From assembly GCA_023396115.1 (NCBI GenBank), contig JAEWXC010000085.1, positions 1-42,060 of the forward strand: DNA of 42,060 nucleotides, read 5' to 3'. Origin of the DNA: Actinomycetes bacterium. Its GTDB lineage: Bacteria > Actinomycetota > Actinomycetes > Propionibacteriales > Nocardioidaceae. Positions 33,978 to 42,060 of this stretch are shown here, piece after piece. A model generated the notes under the pieces. It was not told where the DNA came from, searched no databases, and saw only the letters and a program-made list of their open reading frames with translations. How positions within the stretch are numbered: position 1 is the stretch's first letter; every line of letters begins with the position of its first letter. The position numbers and the translations under genes were made by a program.

Positions 33978-34754
33978 TCAGCCCTTCTTCGACAGGAACG
34001 CCACCATCGCGTCCTTGGCCTCCGGGGAGCCGAACAGGCTGGCGCTCAGCGAGGCCATCGCCTCCCCCTTCGCGTCGAGGGTGGCGACCAGGTCGGCGTT
34101 GAGCAGTTCCTTGGTGGCGCGCAGCCCCTGTGCGGCTCCGGTGGCGAGCTCGAGCACGACCTCCTCGACCGCCGCCTCCAGGTCCTCGGCCGGGACCGCC
34201 CGGGTGACCAGACCCCACTGCGCGGCCTGGCTGCCGGAGAACACGGCGCCACCCAGGGCGGCGAGCGAGGCTGCCCGGGAGTTCATCCGCTCGAAGACGG
34301 TCAGGCTGATCACCGCGGCGGCGAGCCCGAGCTTGACCTCGGTCAACGCGAACGTGGCGGTCTCGGCGCTGAGCGCGACGTCGGCGGCTGCCACGATCCC
34401 GATGCCCCCGGCCCGCACGGCACCGAGGTTCACCGTGACCACGGGCTTGGGCAGGGTGAGGATCTGGCGCTGCAGCGCCACGATCGCGCGGGCACCGTCG
34501 GTCATCGACCCGGTGGCGGCCTGGGACAGGTCGGCCCCGGAGCAGAACACCTTGCCCGAGGACCGCAGCACCACCACGCGCACCGCCGGGTCGGCGCCGG
34601 CCGCGGCCAGGTGCTCAACCAGCTCGGTGACCAGCTGGGTGCTCAACGCGTTGCGGTTGTGCGGGGAGTCCAGGGTGATCGTCGCGACCGCCCCCTCGAC
34701 CTCCAGGTGGACCAGGGCGGCAGGGGTCTGGGGCGTCTGGCTCATGGCGGTCAT
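33978..34754 (-). CDS. Enoyl-CoA hydratase/isomerase family protein
   Basis: 258 residues of the crotonase fold. The oxyanion-forming segment is KVFCSGADLSQ. The region after it reads VRAGGIGIVAAADVALSAE and FALTEVKLGL. The Glu in TEVKLGL, often catalytic, is kept, while the first Glu position of hydratases seems replaced by a hydrophobic residue, so isomerase or other crotonase chemistry is possible. The first ATG overlaps the preceding stop; an ATG three codons later is an alternative. It forms an operon with the MmcQ/YjbR gene. Confidence 0.87.
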   Translation of the reverse strand: MTAMSQTPQTPAALVHLEVEGAVATITLDSPHNRNALSTQLVTELVEHLAAAGADPAVRVVVLRSSGKVFCSGADLSQAATGSMTDGARAIVALQRQILTLPKPVVTVNLGAVRAGGIGIVAAADVALSAETATFALTEVKLGLAAAVISLTVFERMNSRAASLAALGGAVFSGSQAAQWGLVTRAVPAEDLEAAVEEVVLELATGAAQGLRATKELLNADLVATLDAKGEAMASLSASLFGSPEAKDAMVAFLSKKG

Positions 34755-35170
34755 CCTGCCGCAGCGGGTGCGTCGGGTCCCGGTGACGCACCGGGCGCCG
34801 GGGGCCGCTGGACCTGCTCGGCCAGGCGTTGCGGGGCCTGCAGGCAGAAGGAGTCGGTGAGCAGCTCGCCCACCTCGGTCCAGTCGGTGGCGTCGTCGAG
34901 CACCAGCCCGATCACGTTGCCGCCCCAGCCGCTGCGGAAGTAGGGGTGCCCCAGGTGCTCGAAGGAGAGCACCTCGTCGGGCTCACCCCGCAGGGTGATC
35001 CGGATCAGCTGGTCCTCGCCGCCGAAGACGTGACCCACGGTGGCCTGGCCGACGCGCCAGCGCACGCCCGTCCAGGCCTCCTCCTCGCGCAGCTCGGGCA
35101 GGTGCGCGACGAGCTCGCGCAGGCGCTGCACGTACGTGTGGGGCACGTCGGCCCGCTCGATCCTCGCCAC
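34751..35170 (-). CDS. MmcQ/YjbR family protein
   Basis: 139 residues. The fold is recognised from VPHTYVQRLRELVAHLPELR, the basic RWRVGQATVGHVFGGED, and LDDATDWTEVGELLTDSF, followed by a Pro/Ala-rich tail. Members are called DNA-binding in databases, but biochemical evidence is thin. GTG 35170 lies 6 nt after CACGCT, the same box seen for the mprA-like gene. It is the first gene of a pair with the crotonase. Confidence 0.85.
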   Translation of the reverse strand: MARIERADVPHTYVQRLRELVAHLPELREEEAWTGVRWRVGQATVGHVFGGEDQLIRITLRGEPDEVLSFEHLGHPYFRSGWGGNVIGLVLDDATDWTEVGELLTDSFCLQAPQRLAEQVQRPPAPGASPGPDAPAAAG

Positions 35171-35227
35171 GGCACCAGCGTGTCACCCGGCACCGACACC
35201 GGTGCGGGCCCGTGGGAGGCGATGGGG

Positions 35228-35467
35228 TCAGTGGCGTCCGAGCTGGCGCGCCTGTCGGCGCATCATCTCCAGGCCGGGCAGCCAGGCGAGCAGGAGGGAG
35301 CCGACGGTCAGCACGACGGGGGGCGAGGCCCCCCAGGCATGCAGACAGGCAGCACCGAGGAGGGCGGAGGCGAGGGCGATCGCCGCCATGGCGCGGACAA
35401 TCCGACGCTCGAGGCCGGGGGGGTCCGTGAGCACGGCGGCGACCACCGTGTGGTGGTCGTTGCGCAC
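35228..35467 (-). CDS. Small two-helix membrane protein (hypothetical)
   Basis: 79 residues from GTG 35467. Two hydrophobic segments are seen, RAMAAIALASALLGAACLHA and VVLTVGSLLLAWLPGLEMM, with a basic tail RRQARQLGRH. No family is recognised. Upstream frame extension is low-quality, so this GTG was chosen. Two strong dyads lie upstream at 35497-35541. It may be real given its hydrophobicity and position, divergent from another membrane gene. Confidence 0.5.
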   Translation of the reverse strand: MRNDHHTVVAAVLTDPPGLERRIVRAMAAIALASALLGAACLHAWGASPPVVLTVGSLLLAWLPGLEMMRRQARQLGRH

Positions 35468-35496
35468 CTGCCCATGGTGCTCCCCGGTTCGGGGGT

Positions 35497-35541
35497 GTGT
35501 CTGCGACACGACGCAGACACGGCCACTGGTCCAGACCAGTG
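35497..35541. promoter_or_regulatory. Two adjacent perfect inverted repeats between divergent genes
   Basis: GTGTCTGCG-ACACGA-CGCAGACAC (35497-35520) and CACTGGTC-CA-GACCAGTG (35524-35541) are perfect 9-6-9 and 8-2-8 dyads, only 3 bp apart. They lie between a small membrane-protein gene (minus) and the DUF3054 gene (plus). They look like operators for two different or one composite regulator. A terminator is less likely because no gene ends here. Confidence 0.6.
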
Positions 35542-35584
35542 CCTCGCGGACCTGTCGCGACCAGCGGTGCGGGAGGATGGGGCC

Positions 35585-35971
35585 GTGTCCACCCCCACCG
35601 CAGACCGCGCCCGCCCACTCTCCCCGGTCGTGGTGGGGCTGCTGGATGCGCTGGTGGTGCTGGTCTTCGCCGCGGTCGGCAGGCGCGAGCACGACTCGGG
35701 TCACCCGGTGGCCGGGGTGCTGGAGACGGCCTGGCCGTTCCTGGTCGGGGCGCTGCTGGGGCACCTTCTGGCGCTCGCGGTGCTCCGCCGCTCCACCGCG
35801 TCGCTGCTCAGCGGCGCGGTCGTGTGGGCGCTGACGGTTCCGGTCGGCATGGTGCTGCGCCAGCTCACCGACCAGGGCACCGCGTTCGCGTTCGTGCTGG
35901 TGGCCACCGGCTTCACCGGCTTCTTCCTGCTCGGTTGGCGGGCGCTGGCCCTGGTGGCCCGGCGCCGCTGA
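35585..35971 (+). CDS. DUF3054 domain-containing membrane protein
   Basis: 128 residues with four hydrophobic helices. The DUF3054 pattern is visible in GLLDALVVLVFAAVGRREHD and VLETAWPFLVGALLGHLLA, ending FTGFFLLGWRALALVARRR. Function unknown. GTG 35585 lies 6 nt after GAGGAT (35573-35578). Two dyads just upstream suggest regulated expression. Confidence 0.85.
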   Translation: MSTPTADRARPLSPVVVGLLDALVVLVFAAVGRREHDSGHPVAGVLETAWPFLVGALLGHLLALAVLRRSTASLLSGAVVWALTVPVGMVLRQLTDQGTAFAFVLVATGFTGFFLLGWRALALVARRR

Positions 35972-36038
35972 CCCGGCGGCGAACGGCGCGGCGTGTCGGG
36001 AGCGTGTGGTGGCATCCTCTGGACCTGAGGAGGACGAG

Positions 36039-37838
36039 ATGACCGACGCACTGGCTGACACCACCGTGGTGTTCCTGCACGGAGTGAACTCCCGGCCCAC
36101 CGTCCACGGGATCCGCAACGCCCTGGCTCCGTCGCTGACTGCCGTCGGCCGACCAGACCTCACCCACGTCACGGTGCTGGCGCCGGTCTACCAGCACGCC
36201 CTGACGTCGAACCCGGACGACGACCGGCACACCCTGGCACCGATCACCTGGCCACGGCAGGACGAGAGTCAGCGTCGTGCGCACCTCCGGCAGGTCGGGT
36301 TCACCACCTCCCGGCTGGAGGACTTGCTCGGTCCCACCGTGACCTCGGTGTCACCGTCCCCGGGGCTCAACGGTGTGGCCTCCCTGAGCAGCCAGTTCCT
36401 CGACCAGGCCAAGGCCTACGCCCAGAAGAAGTGGGTTCGCGCACGGGTGGTCAACCGGATCCTCCGACTGATGCCGACCTCGGGTCGGGTCGTCCTGATC
36501 GGCCACAGCCTGGGGTCCGTGGTGGCGCTGGACGTCATCGCCCGCCTCGCACCCGGGATCGAGGTCAGCCTGGTGACCCTCGGCAGCCCGCTGCCGGGCA
36601 AGCTCTTCCACGACCGGCTGGAGCACTGGGACACCCCGCCACCGAACGTGCGCTCGTGGGTGAACATCCACGGGAGCCTCGACCCGGTCACGTACCTGCG
36701 CGGGGTCAGCCACGCCGCCCCGTGGTCGTTGAACCTGCGGATCCGGCTCGCCGCGCACACGTCGGGGGCCTACCTGTCCGACCCGGTGGTGGCCGAGGTC
36801 GTCGCTGACGCGGTCTTCGGGTCCCGGGAGCGTGCGATCGTCCCCGTCCCCGGGGGCATGTCGGGGGCCGCAGGAGCTGACGAACTGTTGACCGTGCTCA
36901 CCGCTGGGTACGGCCACCGGGTGCTCGCCGAACTCCACGCGGACGGCACCTCCGAGAGGCAGGTCGCCCTCACCGCACGCTTCGGCGCCGCGCTGAGCAT
37001 GAGCCAGTACGAGGAGGCCACCAGGTTGCGCTCCGCCCTGGCGAGCGCCGGCCGCCTCCCCGGGGCCACCACGGTCGACTTCCTGGCCGCGAACACGGAG
37101 CTGCACGAGGTGGCACCGGCTCCGTTGTCACCGACCCACTTGAGCGCAGAGCAGGCCCTGCCCCTGCTGATCCGGGTCGCGATGAGCAATCCCCTGGGAG
37201 CCTACGAAGTCCGCGTGGATCCCCGACGCACCCACACGGCCATGGCACGGCTCAGTGCCTCGATGGGGTTGGGATCGCTGGTCGGCAGGCAGTGCGTCAA
37301 GTCCCTGGAGTTCTCCCGCAACCAGCTCAAGCAGTCCTCCTCGGGCCCGTGGAAGTGGGTGCTCCTGGGGGTGGGTGGGGTTGCCCTGGTCGCCGCGACC
37401 GGAGGTCTCGCCCTCTCGGCCGCCCCGGGGGTGGCGGGTGCTGCCGCGGTGACGTCCGCGCTGGCCACCTTCGGCCCGGGCGGCATGGTCGGAGGACTCG
37501 CCACGGCCGGGGGGCTGGTCGGCAGCGGCGCCGCCGCCGTCACCGGTGCCGCCCTGCTGAACGCGAACCAGGGCACGGTCGAGGCCACCCTCGAGGGCCT
37601 CGTCGCACTGGCCCACGCCCGCCGGGATCTCCACCTCGAGGCACAGCCCGACGTGTGGGACCAGCTCAGCCTGATGAACGACGGCGTCGAGCACGAACTG
37701 CGCCGGCACACGACCTTCAGCGACGAGGACTCCGCGGTGGTCAAGGACCTGCGTCGCAAGGCGGCCGCGATCACCTTGGCGCTCCAGGTCGTCAGGGAAC
37801 AGCACCTGCTCCCCGCCGACCCGATTCCGATCGGCTGA
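36039..37838 (+). CDS. Alpha/beta-hydrolase (lipase-like) protein with Gly/Ala-rich hydrophobic segment
   Basis: 599 residues. The N-terminal half is an alpha/beta hydrolase: oxyanion motif FLHGVNSRP, nucleophile S157 in GHSLGS, with D215 (HGSLDP) and H240 (AAHTSGAY) as plausible triad partners. Residues 441-508 are hydrophobic and very rich in Gly and Ala (e.g. LLGVGGVALVAATGGLALS and GGMVGGLATAGGLVGSGAAA), like glycine-zipper membrane hairpins. A soluble helical tail follows. No signal peptide. The start is after GAGGAGG. A membrane lipid or acyl-ester substrate is a guess. I do not recognise a named family for the whole protein. Confidence 0.8.
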   Translation: MTDALADTTVVFLHGVNSRPTVHGIRNALAPSLTAVGRPDLTHVTVLAPVYQHALTSNPDDDRHTLAPITWPRQDESQRRAHLRQVGFTTSRLEDLLGPTVTSVSPSPGLNGVASLSSQFLDQAKAYAQKKWVRARVVNRILRLMPTSGRVVLIGHSLGSVVALDVIARLAPGIEVSLVTLGSPLPGKLFHDRLEHWDTPPPNVRSWVNIHGSLDPVTYLRGVSHAAPWSLNLRIRLAAHTSGAYLSDPVVAEVVADAVFGSRERAIVPVPGGMSGAAGADELLTVLTAGYGHRVLAELHADGTSERQVALTARFGAALSMSQYEEATRLRSALASAGRLPGATTVDFLAANTELHEVAPAPLSPTHLSAEQALPLLIRVAMSNPLGAYEVRVDPRRTHTAMARLSASMGLGSLVGRQCVKSLEFSRNQLKQSSSGPWKWVLLGVGGVALVAATGGLALSAAPGVAGAAAVTSALATFGPGGMVGGLATAGGLVGSGAAAVTGAALLNANQGTVEATLEGLVALAHARRDLHLEAQPDVWDQLSLMNDGVEHELRRHTTFSDEDSAVVKDLRRKAAAITLALQVVREQHLLPADPIPIG

Positions 37839-37870
37839 CCCCTCCCCCGGGGGGCGGGAGGGGCCAGCCG
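37832..37870. terminator. Long hairpin between convergent genes
   Basis: CGGCTG-A-CCCCTCCC pairs with GGGAGGGG-C-CAGCCG around the loop CCGGGGGGC. The 14 paired bases are broken only by an A/C mismatch. The lipase gene stop lies in the left arm and the DUF779 stop is 4 nt past the right arm. It is probably a bidirectional terminator. No U-tract. Confidence 0.7.
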
Positions 37871-37874
37871 AGGT

Positions 37875-38267
37875 TCAACTGCTCTCGAGGCGGGCGAACT
37901 CCTCGTCGGTGAGGACCCGCGAGCGGATCAGGAACCGCACGCCCTCGGGGGCCTCCAGGGAGAAGCCGGCGCCCCGACCCTTGACCACGTCGATGGTCAG
38001 GTGGGTGTGCTTCCAGTACTCGAACTGGGCCTTCGACATCCACACCGGCACCGGCTGCTCGGTACCGACGTCCAGGTCGCCCAGGTGCACGTCGGCGTCG
38101 CCGGTGCGGAACTCCCCCAACGGGTAACACATCGGGGAGGACCCGTCGCAGCAGCCGCCGGACTGGTGGAACATCACCGGACCGTGGAAGTCGATCAGGT
38201 GCCGGATCATCCGGGCGGCCTCGTCGGTCACGTCCACGCGCCTCACCTCCTGTGCCGGGTCCTGCAT
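37875..38267 (-). CDS. DUF779 protein linked to acetaldehyde dehydrogenase
   Basis: 130 residues. The DUF779 signature is MFHQSGGCCDGSSPMCYPLG, a Cys-rich loop that may bind metal, followed by FEYWKHTHLTIDVVKGRG. The family is commonly encoded next to exaC/aldB-type aldehyde dehydrogenases, as here, and its role is unproven. ATG follows AGGAG by 8 nt. It lies 91 bp downstream of the dehydrogenase on the same strand, so it is likely cotranscribed. Confidence 0.88.
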   Translation of the reverse strand: MQDPAQEVRRVDVTDEAARMIRHLIDFHGPVMFHQSGGCCDGSSPMCYPLGEFRTGDADVHLGDLDVGTEQPVPVWMSKAQFEYWKHTHLTIDVVKGRGAGFSLEAPEGVRFLIRSRVLTDEEFARLESS

Positions 38268-38358
38268 CGTCGCTGCTCCTGCCTGTCGTGGGGGCGAGCC
38301 GCCGACGCCGACTGGTCCCCGGGCGGCGCCGGCGGGGTCAGACCCCCGTGGGTACGGC

Positions 38359-39882
<1,524 letters not shown>

Positions 39883-39987
39883 GGGAGTCTCCTGGGTCCG
39901 GGGTCGCCATCCGTTCGGGTGACGTGGGTCACACGCTAGGCAGCGGCACGTTGCATCAACGTTGCGAGCCGAATCGGTCCGGCCACC

Positions 39988-40190
39988 CAAGGGGAGGTTG
40001 GCGTCGCACAAGTGCCCGGTCGGCGTCGCGCAACTGCCCGGTCGGCGTCGCACATGTGCCCGGTCAGCGCCGCACAACTGCCCGGTCGGCGTCTCGCGCA
40101 CCCGGGCGGCACCACTTAAGTGCCCGGTCGGCGTCGCACAAGTGCCCGCTTGACGTCGCGCAAGTGCCCGGTCGCCGTCGCGCTCCGACA
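39988..40190 (-). repeat. Family-A tandem repeat array A6 (7 units plus degenerate)
   Basis: On the plus strand GCCCGGT (GCCCGCT once) is at 40014, 40036, 40058, 40080, 40122, 40144 and 40166. Spacing is 22 bp except one 42-bp step that holds a degenerate unit. A C-rich variant (minus ACCTCCCCTT) lies at the end near 39990. The array runs in the direction of the GAF-regulator gene, starting about 35 nt after its stop. It occupies the leader of the dehydrogenase gene. Confidence 0.92.
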
Positions 40191-40221
40191 ACGCCGGCGA
40201 CGCGCCGTCAGGCCGCGCGGG

Positions 40222-41415
40222 TCAGGCGAGTTCGGCGTCGAGGCGCGCCAACTGCCCCTCCACCAACGGCCGCAGCGGCGAGGAGTCCCCGATCGCGGCC
40301 CGCTGGGCCAGCCACATGTCGTAGTCGTCGGCACCCCACGAGGAGCGGGTCCAGGTGGACATCAGGTCGGCCGAACCGGAGCCGATCACCGAGACCCGCA
40401 GGGTCTGCCCGACCTCCTCGCGCAGCCGCTCCACCCCGGGCGCGACCGAGCGGGGCAGCAGCGGCCCCGGGTAGCGGCCCAGCGCACCGCCCAGGTCACC
40501 GGACGCGACCCGGGCGCCGACCCCGAGCCAGTCCGCGGACACCTCGGCCACCAGCCGGTAGGGACGCGAGGCGACGAGTTCGTCGCCGAGCAGGTGCCGC
40601 AGCCGGTTCATCTCGGCACGCAGGGTGGAGGCCGACTGGTCGTCGGGGTACAGCAGCACCCCCAACTCGTCGCCGGAGAGCCCCCGCGGCGCGGAGGCGA
40701 GCAGCACCAGGATCTCGCTGTGCCGGGGGCTGAGCCGCAACCGTTCACTGCGTCCGGCACCGTCCTCGACGGTCACCAGCGCCTCGTGCCGACCCAGCGC
40801 CTCGATCCGGATGCCCAACCCGGTGCGGCGGGGCGGGGGCGCGGTCGAGCGCAGGTGCGCCTGGGCGAGCTCGCTCTCCGCCATCCGGGCCGCGGCCCGG
40901 ACCATCGCCATCGTCTGCGGCACCACGATCGCGTCGCCGCCGGTCACGTCGAGCACGCCGAGCAGCTCCCCGGTGACCGGGTCGTGGATCGGGGAGGCCG
41001 CACAGCTCCACTTCTGCACCGACCGGCGGAAGTGCTCCGAGCCGATGATGCTCACCGGCTGGTCCAGGGTGAGTGCCATGCCCGGGGCGTTGGTGCCGGC
41101 GACCCGTTCGTCCCAGTTGGCGCCCTCGACGAAGCCAATCTGCTCGGCCAGGCGCAGCACGTGGCTGGAGCCGCACACCCACAACAGCTGGGCGGCGGCG
41201 TCGGAGACGGCCATGATCGCGTCGCAGTCACGCGCGGCCTGACCGAGCACGTCGTCCAGCAGCGGGAACACCGCCGAGAGCGGGTGCGCGCGGCGGTGGT
41301 CGCGCAGCACGTCGGCGTCCAGGGTGATCGGCGCCTCGGCGTCGTCGGCCCGCACGCCCGCCGCGGCGGAGCGGTGCCAGGAGTCGGCCACCTGGCTGCG
41401 CATTGAGTCGTCCAC
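40222..41415 (-). CDS. GAF-domain transcriptional regulator of aldehyde metabolism
   Basis: 397 residues from GTG 41415; in-frame starts at 41460 and 41403 are also possible. The N-terminus RSQVADSWHRSAAAGVR is the AcoR-type opening. A GAF domain follows (about 60-180) with SCAASPIHDPVTGELLGVLD. The C-terminus has a winged-helix region (RLRLSPRHSEILVLLASAPR, then STLRAEMNRLRHLLGDEL) instead of the sigma-54 AAA domain. It probably activates the adjacent dehydrogenase. A palindrome CCAGTGAACTGG (41420-41431) lies next to its start and may be its operator. Confidence 0.85.
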   Translation of the reverse strand: MDDSMRSQVADSWHRSAAAGVRADDAEAPITLDADVLRDHRRAHPLSAVFPLLDDVLGQAARDCDAIMAVSDAAAQLLWVCGSSHVLRLAEQIGFVEGANWDERVAGTNAPGMALTLDQPVSIIGSEHFRRSVQKWSCAASPIHDPVTGELLGVLDVTGGDAIVVPQTMAMVRAAARMAESELAQAHLRSTAPPPRRTGLGIRIEALGRHEALVTVEDGAGRSERLRLSPRHSEILVLLASAPRGLSGDELGVLLYPDDQSASTLRAEMNRLRHLLGDELVASRPYRLVAEVSADWLGVGARVASGDLGGALGRYPGPLLPRSVAPGVERLREEVGQTLRVSVIGSGSADLMSTWTRSSWGADDYDMWLAQRAAIGDSSPLRPLVEGQLARLDAELA

Positions 41416-41561
41416 GCTCCCAGTGAACTGGATCACACCCCGGCGTTCCAGAGGTGGCACCGCGGGCGGGCGATCCGGTCGCTCAGCGGACGGGTGCGCG
41501 AGGCCGGGCCCGTCCCTCGGAGATGTCCCATCCGGGTGGCCGTCGGCTCCGAACCACCCCC

Positions 41562-42060
41562 ATGAACCGCCTCGTCCCGCACCTGCAGCACGCCGTCGCC
41601 GGGGTGCTCGCCACGCTCGCCGGCATGGCCGCCGGGCACCTGGTCGCCGCGTGGGTCAACCCGGCCGCCTCCCCGGTGCTGGCGGTCGGCTCCACCGTCA
41701 TCGACCTGACCCCCACCCCGGTGAAGGAGTGGGCGGTCGCGCAGTTCGGCAGCCGCGACAAGCCGATCCTGATCGGCAGCGTGGTGCTGGTGACGCTGCT
41801 GCTCGCCGCGGCCGCGGGGGTCCTGGCGCGACGCCGCCCCGGCCTCGGCGTGGGTGTGCTGGTGGCGCTGGTCGGGACGGCGGGGGTGCTCACCCTGCTG
41901 CGGCCCGAGGCCGGAGCAGCGGACCTGCTGCCGGCCCTGGTGGCGGCGGCGGTCGCGGTCCCGGTGCTGCTGTTCCTGACCCGCCTGACCGCGCGGGTCA
42001 CGGCGCCGGTCGACAGCGCCCCGGCCCACGACCCGGCGCCCGACCCGGTCGACCCGGAGG
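41562..42060 (+). CDS. Membrane molybdopterin oxidoreductase (sulfite-oxidase type), N-terminal part, cut by window edge
   Basis: 166 codons are open to the window end. Membrane helices are visible: AVAGVLATLAGMAAGHLVAA, then PVLAVGSTVIDLTPTPVKEW with a conserved AQFGSRDKPILIGSVVLV, and further segments to LLFLTRLTARV. This arrangement is typical of the N-terminus of actinobacterial molybdopterin-dependent sulfite-oxidase-like enzymes; the catalytic domain would lie beyond the edge. No good ribosome site or -10 box is seen before the ATG. The frame reads clean with no stop. Confidence 0.8.
   Translation, partial: MNRLVPHLQHAVAGVLATLAGMAAGHLVAAWVNPAASPVLAVGSTVIDLTPTPVKEWAVAQFGSRDKPILIGSVVLVTLLLAAAAGVLARRRPGLGVGVLVALVGTAGVLTLLRPEAGAADLLPALVAAAVAVPVLLFLTRLTARVTAPVDSAPAHDPAPDPVDPE

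Noticed and set aside
39883..40191. N-terminal extension of the aldehyde dehydrogenase
   Set aside because: The extension is the translation of array A6 and the family start with AGGAGA lies at 39882.

Overview
The window is high-GC bacterial chromosome (third codon positions almost all G or C). Several traits suggest a free-living actinobacterium of the Nocardioides type: a HelD-type RNA polymerase motor, a branched-chain keto-acid dehydrogenase operon, a KstD-like steroid gene, an MprAB-like two-component pair, and many leaderless starts with a TANNNT-like -10 box 6-7 nt before the start codon. The genus is inferred from gene content only. No rRNA, tRNA, CRISPR array, integrated phage or plasmid origin was seen. 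The only mobile-element trace is the C-terminal end of an IS30-type transposase at the left edge.

Layout. 1-3.8 kb: IS30 remnant, then a putative steroid locus (3-alpha-HSD-like SDR and KstD-like flavoprotein) with a divergent TetR regulator. 3.8-8.6 kb: DUF2804 protein and the bkdABC operon. 8.8-10.1 kb: ArsR/SmtB sensor plus CDF metal exporter. 10.4-16.7 kb: DHA2 drug-type exporter under a strong TetR-type palindrome, DUF2332 protein, TetR regulator, glutathionyl-hydroquinone-reductase-like protein, and a divergent ArsR-like regulator plus MFS exporter. 16.8-19.7 kb: HisC-like aminotransferase, VanZ protein, EamA transporter. 19.8-23.8 kb: small membrane protein, LMW phosphatase and fructosamine-kinase genes that overlap by 4 nt (a likely protein-deglycation set), then an MprA/MprB-like pair. 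23.8-29.3 kb: chorismate-using genes (PabB, PabA, and a PhzE-like fused enzyme) with a sulfatase lipoprotein between them. 29.4-37.8 kb: ASCH/HhH protein, VOC protein, HelD, rhomboid, crotonase, MmcQ/YjbR, small membrane proteins, and a lipase-like protein with a Gly/Ala-rich hydrophobic segment. 37.9-41.4 kb: acetaldehyde-dehydrogenase module (DUF779, ALDH, GAF regulator). Right edge: start of a membrane molybdopterin oxidoreductase.

The most unusual structure is intergenic. Six tandem arrays (family A, about 42 units, nearly always exactly 22 bp apart) and three copies of a second element (family B, a conserved head followed by 19-20 bp units) sit between genes. Eight of these nine elements point in the same direction as the gene whose stop codon they follow, often within a few nucleotides of it. 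I do not recognise either family. They could be 3'-end processing or termination elements, protein-binding arrays, or a propagating non-autonomous repeat.

Genes are packed tightly. There are many 4-nt ATGA/GTGA overlaps, and one divergent pair (VanZ and EamA) is separated by only 31 bp holding two back-to-back leaderless promoters.
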